Positions 43,077 through 55,300 of a stretch of 64,000 nt of DNA are shown piece by piece (the first letter of the stretch is position 1; the number at the start of each line of letters is the position of its first letter). Source of the DNA: Haliclona indistincta. Taxonomy: Eukaryota > Porifera > Demospongiae > Haplosclerida > Chalinidae. The notes beneath the pieces are model-generated. The model was not told where the DNA came from. It did no database searches and saw nothing but the letters and a program-made list of their open reading frames with translations. The stretch lies in assembly GCA_964017065.1 (NCBI GenBank), contig OZ024786.1, forward strand, positions 15,139,102-15,203,101, read 5' to 3'. The position numbers and the translations under genes are program-made.

Positions 43077-44399
43077 GGAGGGAGAGAGAGAGAGAGAGGG
43101 AGGGAAAGAGAGAGGGAGGGAGAGGGAGGGAGGGAGGGAGAGGGAAGGAGGGAGGGAGGGAAAGAGGGAGGGAGAGGGAAGGAGGGAGGGAGGAGGGAAG
43201 GAGGGAGAGAGGGAGGGAGAGAGAGAGGGAGAGAGGGAGGGAGGGAGAGGTAAAATACTATACATGTTAGTAGTAAAGGAATAAGATGGATGATGCTGGA
43301 TACAGCACTGGTGTGTGCATAGTTGTTCACTCTACCTCTCTCTTCTCGTCAACATGTCTCAGTTTCCATGCTCCAAACACTTTCTGCAGCTCCACACGCT
43401 CCTTCTACACACAAGAGACCAAACAGTAACAACCCTCTTCATAGCATGACGCAAAACAAAAATAAATGTGCTACAAGATTTATGGTTACAAGATGCATTG
43501 TATGATGAGTCCAGTAGTGGTTGTTCACCTGTTTAGCTAGTGCTCTAGTGAGGCTGTTGATGATTTGATCCTTCCTAGCCATTGACTGCTCATAGGTCAC
43601 CATCACCTGCTTGCCTCTATCCACCTCGCTATGCAGTTGGACTGTCTCCTGAGATTGCCTAGAGCATAGACAGTATAGAGAATGTACTAATGTACTGACT
43701 CATTCACTCACTCACTCACTCACCAGCTCACCCACCCACTCACTTACCCACTCACCCACCCACTTACCCACCCACTTACCCACTCACTCACCCACCCACC
43801 NNNNNNNNNNNNNNNNNNNNNNNNNNNNNNNNNNNNNNNNNNNNNNNNNNNNNNNNNNNNNNNNNNNNNNNNNNNNNNNNNNNNNNNNNNNNNNNNNNNN
43901 NNNNNNNNNNNNNNNNNNNNNNNNNNNNNNNNNNNNNNNNNNNNNNNNNNNNNNNNNNNNNNNNNNNNNNNNNNNNNNNNNNNNNNNNNNNNNNNNNNNN
44001 CAGCTGGCTGAGGTGGATCACGTGACTCCACAGTCGTGGTTGAACAATCCGGGGAAGCTGACGCATCAGAATCACTCTCATCTTCACTGTCCTCCTCACC
44101 CAGCTCAAGAGGCTCAACTGTGCATCAAACACGTCATGACATCGTCTAAACAGCGCATACAATGTCTTACCTCTCGTAGCTACTACACCAGGAGTTTGTC
44201 TTTGACTGGGCGTGGCTGAGGATCTTTGTCGTGGTGTTCTACCGTTCATAGCAGGCGTTACCACCGCGTACCTCAGTAAATCTTCGTATTCTTCTCGTAG
44301 ACTCGTCGAGACAGAACTGCCCCGGCTCTGTGAAGGCAGCTCGGGCGAAGAGGACCCCGAGTTACTGCTGTTGCGAGTGGGTTGCGATTCTGACGCCAT
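41980..44399 (-). CDS. POC5: POC5 centriolar protein, interrupted by an assembly gap
   Basis: Exons read: 44399-44171 (start MASESQPTRN), 44117 into the gap, then 43658-43529, 43404-43336, 43016-42897, 42771-42712 and 42402-41980 (stop). The last exon contains KTAFMRGVCALNMEAMTMF, a highly characteristic POC5 signature. The middle exons hold centrin-binding-type repeats (VFGAWKLRH; LRAWFGVIHGRWKRR) and coiled coil (TRAEEVCRQIAHEYEDRLAA). POC5 binds centrin in the inner scaffold of centrioles and is needed for centriole elongation. The tail is His/Asp-rich (HHDNGLDDDDHHDDCHHDNG), which is unusual. The 200 N at 43801-44000 hides at least part of one exon. It shares a 66-base divergent promoter with TPGS2. 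Confidence 0.88.
42480..42629. mobile_element. Hairpin MITE copy 3
   Basis: Same family as at 37396 and 38649, in the POC5 intron after exon 42771-42712. Confidence 0.85.
43019..43250. repeat. GA/GGGA-rich tract in POC5 intron
   Basis: Long purine repeat. Open frames here are artefacts. Confidence 0.95.
43801..44000. other. Assembly gap (200 N)
   Basis: Exactly 200 N, preceded by CACT/CACC repeats that probably broke the assembly. The true length is unknown. Confidence 0.99.
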
Positions 44400-44465
44400 T
44401 TTAAAAATCGCTACTTTTCAAATTTCGCTGAAATTCACACTGCGCATGCGTACCGTACCAATGCA
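44400..44465. promoter_or_regulatory. Divergent POC5 / TPGS2 promoter region
   Basis: The 66 bases between the two ATGs include a perfect TGCGCATGCGTA motif (44440-44451), which resembles an NRF1-type palindromic site common in bidirectional CpG promoters. Function is inferred. Confidence 0.55.
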
Positions 44466-46357
44466 ATGGCGGGCGCGGGTAATACGTTTTTAGCAGGACT
44501 GGAAGATCACCTCAGTTGAGTGTTAGCGGGTGTTTAGAACTTTTAAAGACTTTTCTCTTTTTGCAGAGTCAGTTCCTGGCGTATGTGACGTCACAGCAAC
44601 ATGCTCACAACCTGTTTCTCGCTCTCAACTCGACATGTGGGAACAAGTGGGCGTGTCAGTTTCCAATGCATTCCTTATTTAACCCCTTATTCTCATCAGT
44701 CTAACTGCCCTCTACCTGATGACCTGAAGCAGTTTTATCTCACACATGATGGTGCTCGGTTGTCATGGCGATACATGTTCAATGGTACACTAAAATTGCC
44801 GGCTAAATGTCGGTAGCTTGCATGGATGTACTGGGAATTGCACTAGCACTAGCTGGCTGTGTCTCATGACCACTAGAGGTTCAGGCGGGACAGTGCTCAC
44901 AAATACCTGCAGCTGTTAGCTAAATTTGAACGGATGCAGCTTTAGAGATATTTTGTTGCTCAAATCAACATAGCTCTTCATTTGTCTTACTGCAGGCAAT
45001 TCTATTGAACTAGCAAGAATCAATATTAACCCTCTCTCTTCTCTCACTTCACTTCCTCTTCCTTCCTCGACTTGTTTATCATTCGAGCCCTCTCTGATGG
45101 ACCTTTGCCCTACTGCTGGTGATAGTAGTGACAGCTCTTGGCAGCCATCTTGGGACGGGTCATGCTCATTTCATGTTCTTGACTATTGTCCCACGTGTGG
45201 TCATACCTGTCTAGTCACTAGAAAAGGTATGTACACTGCTGTGGAAAGCACTCCTGTGAGTTTCGATCCTGGGTTCCAGGAGTCGCATTGCCCTGCAGCT
45301 TGTATGACAACTGCTTAGTGCACAGGTGTCCTGGCTCTACCAGCGACCCTCTGTGAGGCAGCTATAGACACTGCTTAGTGCACAGATGTCCTGGCTCTAC
45401 CAGTGACCCTCTGTGAGGCAGCTAGACACTGCTTAGTGCACAGGTGTCCTGGCTCTACCAGTGACCCTCTGTGAGGCAGCTAGACACTGCTTAGTGCACA
45501 GGTGTCCTGGCTCTACCAGTGACCCTCTGTGAGGCAGCTAGACACTGCTTAGTGCACAGGTGTCCTGGTTCTACCAGTGACCCTCTGTGAGGCAGCTAGA
45601 CACTGCTTAGTGCACAGGTGTCCTGGCTCTACCAGTGACCCTCTGTGAGGCAGCTAGACACTGCTTAGTGCACAGGTGTCCTGGTTCTACCAGTGACCCT
45701 CTGTGAGGCAGCTAGACACCGCTTAGTGCATAGGTGTCCTGGCTCTATCAGTGAGTGACTCTCTGTTATTCTCTCTCCAGACTCCACCCACTCCTCCTCT
45801 ATCTGGTTGCTGGATCTCGCTCTCTCATTCCATCACATCTCTTCCTCCTTCACCTCATATCTGAGACTAGCTATCGTTCACTGGGGACTCAAGCAATGGC
45901 CGTACGCATTAACCCCTAACAAACTCAGCCCTCTACACGAGGTATATTATAGTAGTAGTGTATGAGTGGGAATATGGGCGGATTGGTGGGAGTGCAAGTG
46001 GGCGGAGCTGCTCCAAAGGATCTTGTAAAGTACTAGTATCCTATTCGTGTAATTATAGGGTTGATTTTACATCTTTCTCTGTCTATGCTTCCCTTGATTG
46101 TAGCCATGGTTTCATGTGTTCATACCAAAGAGACTAGCGCTGGATAAAGAGTCTAAACACGAAGATGAGCTCCTAACTGACACTGGAGGCACCAGCAGCG
46201 CTACTCCAGCCAGCTCTGTGGTTACTGTGGACTGGAACAAGCTCTTCTCTAAATCAAGCAAGTAAGACTAGTATGCTATACTTAGTGAGTCAGTGGTCTC
46301 ATTCCTGTACTGCTGCATAGGTCTGAGGCTGTTCTACAAGCATCTAGGAAAAGATAG
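44466..46357 (+). CDS. TPGS2: Tubulin polyglutamylase complex subunit 2
   Basis: Seven exons in phase: 44466-44514, 44567-44646, 44700-44784, 44996-45226, 45781-45941, 46104-46261 and 46321-46357; 266 residues. The frame of exon 2 was fixed by resemblance to the family (SVPGVCDV, LDMWEQ). Later matches are CPLPDDLKQFYLTHDGARLSW, SSIWLLDLALSFHHISSSFT and LRLAIVHWGLKQWPYALTP. TPGS2 is a structural subunit of the TTLL1 complex that adds glutamate side chains to tubulin in cilia and neurons. The SMI1/KNR4-like fold is expected. The first ATG (44461) is out of frame, so the start is 44466. Intron 4 carries a 58-base minisatellite. The tail ends SRKR. Confidence 0.87.
45309..45735. repeat. 58-base minisatellite in TPGS2 intron 4
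   Basis: About seven highly similar tandem copies containing CTGCTTAGTGCACAGGTGTC and GACCCTCTGTGAGGCAGCTA. Confidence 0.95.
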
Positions 46358-46477
46358 ACACGCCTCCATTGATCATGTCATTTGTTATCTACATGATGTT
46401 TTATGATTATTATAGTACTCAAGTCTTTATTCATACTATCCTATTGTTCTGTACAACCTAAATCAATATCGCTGTGT

Positions 46478-47483
46478 GTGCTTTGAGACTAGCATAAGAG
46501 GGTGTGATCGACAACAGAATAGTCTTCACTCAAGATGAGCTTCCATCTATCTTGACTAACAGTAGTTCATCGAAAGCAGCCACGCCCACACCTGCACACC
46601 AGGATCTCCCTGCCATGGGAGTGCTGCAGGGGGTCCAGTGGGCAAGAACCAGCTGCAAAACGATCTCGTACAACTTTGTTCATCTCTCGTTCCAAGAAAT
46701 GCTTGCTGCCTATCGTATCTCCCAAATGGGTAGTTATCGCCAAGTGAAGGTGTTTAAACCACTACTAGATAATCCACGATTTGTTACTGTGCTACAGTTC
46801 TATGCTGGGTTCACTAAGCTCGCCAATCGAGGTGTTCGCAGAATTATGAAAGGCAGTGACTTCACTAATGACAAGTCCTCCCAGCTCTCTTTGCTCAACT
46901 ACACAAGGTGTTTCTATTTGTTCTCAAGAAGACTACAGAACTAAGAATAAATCATAAATACTGTGGTATCAATGACCATCCGTTTGGTCTAATGATGGGA
47001 GAGCTCTCCAAGCAGCATACTGGGGCAAAAGAGGTGACAGCTCTGGATATTACTGGTAACGAGATTAGTGATAGTTGCATTGCCTCTACTCTTCAATCAA
47101 GCATGATGGTCAGGACGCTATACGTAGGTGGAATTACTGTGACCGACGAGGGAACATTGTCACTAGCAGCAACTCTCGTTGATAACAGCTCGATCGAGTA
47201 CTTGAGGCTATTCTGGTCATCTGCTAATCCAGACAACACAATGATGAAGATAGGAGAGTATGTCGGAAAGAGCAGACTCAGGGATCTAGAGCTAGCACTG
47301 AGTATGCCTTCAACAGAGGACCCTAAATTGATACATCATGATTGGTCACTTCATGTGACGGTTGGTCGCAAGGATCTTGTGCAGTCACTAGGAGATAGTC
47401 ATCAGCTTGAATTTTTACGTCTTGAAGAGTATGTTTATAATTACGGTTCTGTTTGGTCCTCAACAATCAAGGTCTCCAAATAA
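46478..47483 (+). pseudogene. Truncated NLR (type D) fragment
   Basis: This matches the C-terminal half of the NLR-D gene at 57513-58450. It starts abruptly in the post-NACHT helical region (FTQDELPSILT, QDLPAMGVLQ, YNFVHLSFQEMLAAYRIS, LQFYAGFTKL). A deletion of about 40 codons and a frame change occur near 46905-46945. The LRR part (MMGELSKQ, SCIASTLQ, DEGTLSLAATL) then continues in a second frame to 47483. No NACHT motif is present. It is a dead fragment of a second NLR subfamily, downstream of TPGS2 on the same strand. Confidence 0.8.
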
Positions 47484-47606
47484 CTGCCACAAATTCTTAG
47501 CTTGCTGTTTACTGTAATCACAAGTGACAAAATACTTATGTTGTATATATTTTTGTTGCAAAATTGATTATAACGTTACTGTAACAAAAAAATTAATTTG
47601 TATAAT

Positions 47607-49796
47607 TTTTTTTTTTTTTTTTAATGAATAAATAATGCAAAATGATAATACAAAATTACTACACAATCTATAATGATTTTAATTCAAGACAAAATAGTTC
47701 TCGACAGCAGTCCCAAGGACTGAGGCTGCGTTGCCTCTCTGAACAGCCACCGACAAACGCTGAGTCAAATAAACATATGAATTCCTCTCCAATAGGCAGC
47801 GACTCATTCTCCTCCCCAGCTCCTTCAGAAAAGTAAGAGTTCGTGAACCATAGGATCCCATTGTTTCGATAGCAATTGGAGCAAAATGACAATCGAGATG
47901 TTGATATTTTAGGTGTTTACGGGTCTCAGCAGCATATGCAACCTCTCCAACCCCACTTGAAGCAACAGACAGGTAGGATGGAGCCAGAGTATCAGGACAC
48001 GTGACGTCCCAAACAAGTAGTCTCCCACGCTCCCAAGGGACAACGGACGCACCATCGGGTCGTTTACCATCGCTACGGGACAGACCAACAGGCTCCAATT
48101 GAGAAGGAATGTGGATTGCCGAAAGAGCCTTATGAATTATCTGGTTGAGAGCTCCATGGCGATGGTGGCGGCCTTGACTGAACCTGCAACTGAGGCCATG
48201 GACACCCATATGGCTAACTTCTTGTCCACAGTGATGGCAGGGGTGTGGACGACAAAGGGGAACACCCAAACGCAAACCCATGGCAACACGCACTGTATTA
48301 TCATCCATCTTCAGACCCAGAGAAGAAATAGGTAATGTGTTCAGCCAAGCACCTGACTCTGGAGCTGAGACAGCTAACAGACGAGCACGTGAGGAAGCGT
48401 CGGGAGCACTTTCCAGCAGATCAGTGGACAACTTATCAATTTTGCTCCTGTCCCAAGACTTTTGCAAGTAGGCATCTGCATCAACAGGGGGAGGCATGTT
48501 GGTACCTGCAGACCAAAGGGACAATGCCACCGATTTGAAGGGCACAGGAACTGACCTCAACCGCAGAGGGAGGATTTGAAACACCAGGTCCCGGGTAGCA
48601 GAAGTGGAGGAAAGGTAAGCAGAGGGAGCAAGGTCAACAGCACTCCGGACACCCAAGCCTCCGTCCTTAACGGGAAGAGAAGCCTGAGACCATGCTCGGT
48701 TGTCAAGCTGAACATTGGCAATAGATTCCAGAATGGACCTCTGTTCATTGTCATACGCAACAAGACCAGCAGAGAGGAAGGTTGGTGCAGATCTCAGAAG
48801 ATGCAAAACTTTAGGAATAGAAAAAGAATTTTTAAGAAGAAGAAATGCATCTTGAGAGGAAAAATAATGCAGCCTCTCACCCATGTCATGGAGAATCTGG
48901 GTTTTACTGGAAAGAATATCAGAAATAGAGGCAGTATCACCAATGGAAGATCCCAGCAAAGTAGCACTCCCTGATTGAATTAGCTGAGCTCGTGGGATAA
49001 GTGAAGTAACAGAAGGGGGGCCAGAAATTAAACCTGTTTCAATACATATCACCTCACACTTTCGTTCATTGAGAAACAATCCAAGGGCCGCTCCCTCATG
49101 AACAACAGATTGAAGATCTTCAAAGAGCAATCCAGAAGGACCTCCAATAGTGCCATCATCCAGGTACCAAACACAAAACTCAGACTCCAGCTTTGAAACC
49201 AATGGATGAATCGCGAGGCAGAACAAAAGTGGCCCCAGAGGGTCTCCCTGCTGAACTCCCTCTGCTGATTCAATGACTTGATCACCCCAGAACAAGAGAG
49301 ATGAAGAGGCATAGGAGGAGTATGCCAAGGGAAAAAGATCTGGAGCAAACATCTGCACAGCCAGCAACATCTTATCCCTACGCAGTGTATTGAAAGCATT
49401 CTGAAAGTCTAATTTAAGCACAAAGTGATCCTCGTGGTCTGTGGGATGTTGTTGTAGGTCAAGAATGTACAACCTAGCTGCATGAACAGCTGCCTCAGCA
49501 CCTCCCCTGACTCCATAACCTAGCTGTTTAGGAGCCAACAGGTCTGCCATGTCATCTCTCAGATAAAAGCCTGCAATTTTAGCGACAAGGCGACGAAGAG
49601 TGAGACCCACAGCAATTGGGCGGACACCACCATCCTTCTTCGACAGGGCAGTCAAGCTAGCCCCAAAAAACAGAGGTCTTGCAAAATCAGGGACATTTCC
49701 ATGGATGACAAGATTAGTAAAGTGACACAGGGCAGTGAGGAGAACAGAGGCACCACCATGTGCTTTCACGTGGATCATGTCCTTTAGGTGTTGAGG
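47607..49796 (-). mobile_element. 5'-truncated LINE with reverse transcriptase and PD-(D/E)xK-type endonuclease
   Basis: The element is bracketed by an 11-base direct repeat ATTTGTATAAT (47596-47606 and 49797-49807). Its 3' end on the minus strand is a poly(A) tail (T run at 47607-47622). The long frame is cut at its 5' end, so this is a typical truncated target-primed insertion. It lies just beyond the NLR-D-type fragment. Confidence 0.88.
47679..49796 (-). CDS. LINE reverse transcriptase-endonuclease, 5'-truncated
   Basis: An uninterrupted frame of about 700 codons. Reverse-transcriptase motifs: SKKDGGVRPIAVGLTLRRL, LKLDFQNAFNTL (first Asp), GVQQGDPLGPLLF and WYLDDGTIGG (catalytic DD). Downstream is a Cys/His cluster (CHHCGQEVSHMGVHGLSC). 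Then comes a restriction-like endonuclease block, KRPDGASVV then LLVWDVTCPDT, with the spacing of a PD-(D/E)xK site. This domain order (RT, zinc motif, C-terminal nuclease) is that of R2-type and related early-branching LINEs. The apparent start codon at 49835 lies in flanking sequence and is not the real start. The intact frame suggests a recent insertion. The clade could not be fixed by eye. Confidence 0.85.
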   Translation of the reverse strand, partial: PQHLKDMIHVKAHGGASVLLTALCHFTNLVIHGNVPDFARPLFFGASLTALSKKDGGVRPIAVGLTLRRLVAKIAGFYLRDDMADLLAPKQLGYGVRGGAEAAVHAARLYILDLQQHPTDHEDHFVLKLDFQNAFNTLRRDKMLLAVQMFAPDLFPLAYSSYASSSLLFWGDQVIESAEGVQQGDPLGPLLFCLAIHPLVSKLESEFCVWYLDDGTIGGPSGLLFEDLQSVVHEGAALGLFLNERKCEVICIETGLISGPPSVTSLIPRAQLIQSGSATLLGSSIGDTASISDILSSKTQILHDMGERLHYFSSQDAFLLLKNSFSIPKVLHLLRSAPTFLSAGLVAYDNEQRSILESIANVQLDNRAWSQASLPVKDGGLGVRSAVDLAPSAYLSSTSATRDLVFQILPLRLRSVPVPFKSVALSLWSAGTNMPPPVDADAYLQKSWDRSKIDKLSTDLLESAPDASSRARLLAVSAPESGAWLNTLPISSLGLKMDDNTVRVAMGLRLGVPLCRPHPCHHCGQEVSHMGVHGLSCRFSQGRHHRHGALNQIIHKALSAIHIPSQLEPVGLSRSDGKRPDGASVVPWERGRLLVWDVTCPDTLAPSYLSVASSGVGEVAYAAETRKHLKYQHLDCHFAPIAIETMGSYGSRTLTFLKELGRRMSRCLLERNSYVYLTQRLSVAVQRGNAASVLGTAVENYFVLN

Positions 49797-49807
49797 ATTT
49801 GTATAAT

Positions 49808-50369
49808 ATAAAAAATTAATTAATGTTTTCTGCATTGTTTATGAACTAAGACATAAAATTTTGCAGCTAGTCCTATTTAAACCTTGTAATGACATACACA
49901 TAACTGCTCTTGACAGCCTGATACGATTCATGAAAACTGATAAATTATTGCATGACTCGCTAGCTAGCCGACGGTATTCTTCTCTGCAGCTATCATTTAG
50001 TACTATACCAACTCTATCTATGAGGCAAGCGACCGGGTTCACCAGATAATGAGAAAATCGCATAATTATCAGATTCTTAATGTCCGCGTCATAATAGATT
50101 AGTTGCTATCAATTTTGTGTTACTGGAGCTTTTGCCGTATCACAGAGAAACGTGCAGTTTCCATAGAAAGACTTGTGTTTGTGCACTGGGTGGTTTACCG
50201 TACCAAAGAGAAACAGTTTTGCTTCCTCCAATCACATGCACATATCAGACTAGTTACTGGTACGGATGTCGCGTCACAGTCTTCCGGCACAAATTTAATA
50301 ATAACTCGATACTCACCCCCAATTATTGGAGGTGTCTGCCTATTAGGGAGGCACGGTAGTGACTCCCTA
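49808..50369. other. Intergenic, no gene recognised
   Basis: Mixed-composition sequence without convincing coding signal. Confidence 0.4.
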
Positions 50370-51313
50370 TGTAGGGATGAACGAGAAAACAAGATGGCGG
50401 CTACATACAATGTATTAGCGTTCAAACGCTGATATTTCGCCTGGTGTTGAATTTTATACGTCTTTAGACACTTAAATCTGCTATCTGGCGTTGCCCCATC
50501 TTACAGTAGCAAGGAGATTGCTGGAGATTGTTACTAAAGTGACGAACCTGGAAACGGTGAAAATCGAGTTTCGTCATCTTCGTTTTCTTCTTATTATTCT
50601 TCTTTCTTCCACTCGCCTAGCGCCTTTACGCGAGCAGTGCCGAGACCAAAACATCCACGAACAGTCGTGAAATTCTCCTGGCATGTGCCTTTTGAGCTTT
50701 GTTTTTAGCGTAACGGCGATCTAAGTTCCGCGATTTCTCGATCGTGATCCATTGTCAGCTTAGTGTTAGACGCCATTATTGTGATTGCGCAATACGCACG
50801 TGACCAAGCAATGGGTAGCGCACGTGACCAAGGAGCTAAAGTATAGCTGCGCCGTGTAGATCACTATCACGGAGAACACACACCCGGCATTTGTCTGGAG
50901 TCTTCGAAGAACGGTAAGCTCATGTAGGATCGCCATTCTGCACTTGCCAGATAATTATAACCATCTACAAATAAGTGTGGGCGGGGCTCGTATGCACTGC
51001 ATGCATGCGTAGGCGACTAGGCAGACCTGATACGTACAGCTTAACAATTTTAGCTACAAGTTTAAGAAAAGCCATCAACAACAGGAATACTAAACTAATG
51101 GTGGAAACAAAGACTTCTCCGTACATGCATGATATTGAACTGGACTTCACTAAAAAGAAAAAAGGACACAAACAAGAAATTAAAAAGATTTCTATCGAAA
51201 TCAAAAGGATGTAGTGATGAAGAAATCTACCACTGGTTCACAATGTAAATCAACAAGGAACAAGCATAGAATGGTAACACGATTGACTTGCTAACAGACC
51301 ATAGATCCCTACA
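50370..51313. mobile_element. DNA element with TGTAGGGAT ends
   Basis: The element starts TGTAGGGATGAACGAG followed by AAGATGGCGGCTAC, which matches (inverted) the end at 13440-13476. It ends GATCCCTACA. An internal frame (50975-51214) has a Lys-rich end (KKKKGHKQEIKKISIEIKRM) but no known domain. It probably belongs to a non-autonomous or decayed DNA transposon. Confidence 0.55.
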
Positions 51314-51568
51314 TCAGTGGCTGTACATAAGATCAATATTTTGTCACAAGCTGAATTCTATTGAAAGTGTCAGTCAACAGTAAATAGCTTACTAGCTATA
51401 GTCTGGCCACAGCAGCCACTGATGTAGGGATCTATGGTCTGTTAGCAAGTCAATCGTGTTACCATTCTATGCTTGTTCCTTGTTGATTTACATTGTGAAC
51501 CAGTGGTAGATTTCTTCATCACTACATCCTTTTGATTTCGATAGAAATCTTTTTAATTTCTTGTTTAT
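51170..51568. repeat. Palindrome at the right end of the TGTAGGGAT element
   Basis: The segment 51170-51324 is repeated inverted at about 51411-51568, with a spacer of about 90 bases. The spacer-proximal ends read CCCTACATCAGTGGCTG and its inverse, equivalent to CCCTACATCAGCGGCTTG in the 11.7 kb palindrome. Confidence 0.8.
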
Positions 51569-52365
51569 CATTGACATGGTGATATGCTTCTCACAATGCA
51601 AACAAACCTTTAGTCCAGCGACCTGGTCTGGAGACGAGCTGCAGTGCAGTGTCGGAGCGCCGAAAAATTAGACAGTTCCTAATTCGGCTACGTACATGTA
51701 CTTGATGATTTGTTCTGCACAATGGCAGTCTCTCTGACATTTTCCGCAATACTAGCTCGTCATATCGCTGATATCAACCAGTGTATCGCACCTAGTGATC
51801 TATCAACATATGCTGACGACCTCCTCCAGGCCAGCCTGATTACCTTTCCTATCTACCAGAGCGCCATTGCTGTCACTGGTAGAGCTCCTCAAGAAAAGAT
51901 AGCAGCCCTCACTGCTGAAGTTATGACTCGTCTGGCTCATGAACTGTCTCCACACTTGTTCGAGGCACTGGTCGCCATCATCAAGAAGAGAAATAAAGAG
52001 CTTGCCTTTAATCTTATCTTAGAACAAAGCAGTAAGATCTGTACTGATTTTCACAACTACCATTAATTTTATTCTTTACTGTTACAGCGGCAGCACCAAA
52101 CGAGACTGGTATTAACCATACTCAGCAACTAGGTGCGGCTCGTATTGCCAGGCCCCTGCAGTATACATCAGGTGAGCTCAATGTATCTGTAGCAGACAGT
52201 TTAACGGGAGGTAGTACGTTTCTATACTCACGCCTGCTTCACTGATCATGACACACATGTGGTACCAGGAGCGCATAATGAGAGAGCGACGTAATAAGTG
52301 GGCTCCATGGTGGTACGCACGCCACTTTATCTTTCATTAAGGATACTCTATCATTCCTATTTAGC

Positions 52366-55300
52366 GGGTTGGTAGAAGAATACATTTTTTATAGTAAGAT
52401 CCCTAGTTATTATGGGTCTTTTTTATGTACATCTGATCCCTAGTATTATGGGACCTTTTTATGTACAAAAGTTCCTATATTATATGGGACCTTTTTATGT
52501 ACTCTGCTCCCTAATATATATGGGACTGTTTTATGTACAGTGCCTCCTTTATATGGGACTTTTTTATGTACAATTACTCAATTGTGATTAAGGATTCAAC
52601 CCATGCTCCACCCACCTACATAAAAAGGTCCCATATAAGATAGATCATGAAACACTCTTATGGGACAATTTTATGTACAGTGCATGTTCGACTACAATGA
52701 ATGCAGTTCTAGGCTCCACCCACCTACATAAAAAGGCCCCATATAAGATAGATCATGAAACACTCTTATGGGACAATTTTATGTACAGTGCATTATTCTA
52801 CACACTATGCAGATCTGCACTGTTCTTGGCTCCACCCACCACCCAATACACTATGGAACAATTTTATCTTTAATTTGGTGCACATGAATCTCAATTGATA
52901 CTGAATTGAATAGTGTGATAATATATGATCGGTTATATTGAATTTGAATCATGATTGATGATGTGATGTTCGATCACTGAATTAGTGAATGTACTGAATT
53001 TACTGAATTTGAGTGGCAAACAATAAACTGGCCTACTGAGTTGTGAGAGATTGATGAAGTGAGTTTACAATAGCTTATAGTCCTTGTCCGTTGATGGATC
53101 TTCAGTATACTGTTCAGTATTGTCTTCAAACCGTGTGATCCACTTCTGAGTAGTTGGATCCTTTCCTATTATTATTCCCTTGTACCATTCACCATCATCG
53201 AAATAAACCTTGACAGTTCTGCCAAAGAAACTGAGGGGTGCACGTGATTTTCCTATTTATACAAAGTATTGAAGTAATCATCATAGGCATGCACCTATTA
53301 AGAATGGTACCTTTTGTCGACGTCTGTTTTGACTTTCTCTGCCTTGATGTACCTAACAATTATTTATTGTAGTTATTGTTATAGACTATCATTAAGTGCA
53401 TGCTCTAACCTTTGTTCTCTTTGCTGACAAAGTCATCATTGTCAGGATCACGAGCCTTCTTTTTCTTCACATGTGCCGCTATACAATAACAATAAAAATT
53501 ACATTAACACAAAGTCAAGATATACTGCTAATAGTATACCTTTCAATCCAATATCATCTTCATCTTCATTCACCTCAGCCAAAATTCTCTTCCTCCTGGC
53601 TTTGTTTTGCTTTGCAGTAGTTCGCTTGATTGATTCAACAGTTTTCTTCTGGAATGATATTGGCAAGCCGCTATAAACAAACAAATGCTCGAAGGTCATC
53701 TTTTTATCTTGACGATAAGTGAAGTCCAAACAAGACTCGAGGGTTTTGGATCTATTTGACTTGTCAATTGAAGACTTATTTAATGACTCTACTCCATTAG
53801 TATCAGCTGGCATTGCCTCCCATAGGCACAGCTAAATGCTGGGGATAGCATTTCTATAAAGAGAGAATACGCTTTTGTAAGTTCTGTTTTATGTATGTAA
53901 ATTATTTATTGAGTCGTTATTTTGTGTTTGTTAAAAGTATAGATAATTGACATACTCAAATGTGATGGCTTGGTCCACCACTTGACCCAGGATGCTGCTG
54001 CCTTCCATTGGCTTGTTTCAATATCACTCACAAATGGCAGTGATACAATTACATCAGCAGGTAGTGCTTCCAATTGCTGGTCTCCCGACAACACATTAAA
54101 ATACAACAACACCAATTCTTCACTGTGCTCTTTGGTAATCATGGACCCCAACTTTTGAAACACAGTCTTTTGCTGCTGTGTCGTACACACCTTGTCACAT
54201 ACTCTCATCAGGGCTCGCATAAAATGCACCTGTACATAAGGTATACAAAAGTGTAAGTACTGTGGAATCTCTCTTAACGAACATCACTTAATTCGACAAC
54301 TTGCTGAGACTCATAGCAATACAAACAATACAGTTTGAACTTCCATGGTGCAAACTAGCAATATATATAGATGCTGTATATAAAATAGGAACTCATAATC
54401 AGATCCAAATCAAACTATATAGCTATATATTACATGATTATAACTTGTGTACCCCCTTATTTGAAACTTACCTGGCAACCACGTAGTAACTCTTCAGCTC
54501 TCCTCTCTCCAAATGCAAACTTAATTCCATTAACTTGTGCACTACTCCAGTCCACTATGACACCCTTAAGGTTATCAACAAGATCTCCACCATTTTCTCT
54601 ATCACAGCATTCAACCAATGCTCGTACTGCTGATCCATAAGCAATTGTAGTCATTTTTGACATTCTCACTCGCGCAACCACTACCCCTATACAGAAAGTG
54701 ATGTAATATCATTGTCTGCAGTAACTATAAGCATGCAATTTGCTCAACTAAACTTACACTTCATAATAGCATAACTAAAGCGGCTTCACAGTTTATATTA
54801 ATTATAGACTATAGTAATGACAGATAATAATTTTATGCAGAGTTGATCGAAGACTGGACCAGTGAAGTTGTGACTCAGCTAGCTGTGACACACCATACAT
54901 AAATCGTTCCATTCTAATGCTTCCTTGTCAACTTGGGTTAGGTGGGTGGAGCCAAGAACAGTGCAGATCTGCATAGAGTGTAGAATAATGCACTGTACAT
55001 AAAATTGTCCCATAAGAGTGTTTCATGATCTATCTTATATGGGGCCTTTTTATGTAGGTGGGTGGAGCCTAGAACTGCATTCATTGTAGTCGAACATGCA
55101 CTGTACATAAAATTGTCCCATAAGAGTGTTTCATGATCTATCTTATATGGGACCTTTTTATGTAGGTGGGTGGAGCATGGGTTGAATCCTTAATCACAAT
55201 TGAGTAATTGTACATAAAAAAGTCCCATATAAAGGAGGCACTGTACATAAAACAGTCCCATATATATTAGGGAGCAGAGTACATAAAAAGGTCCCATATA

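Noticed and set aside
45309..45735. 58-base repeats as possible CRISPR or coding repeats
   Set aside because: Directly abutting tandem copies in a TPGS2 intron; an ordinary minisatellite.
50103..50432. 109-codon plus frame as a gene
   Set aside because: No domain, no splice context, and it overlaps the start of the TGTAGGGAT element.
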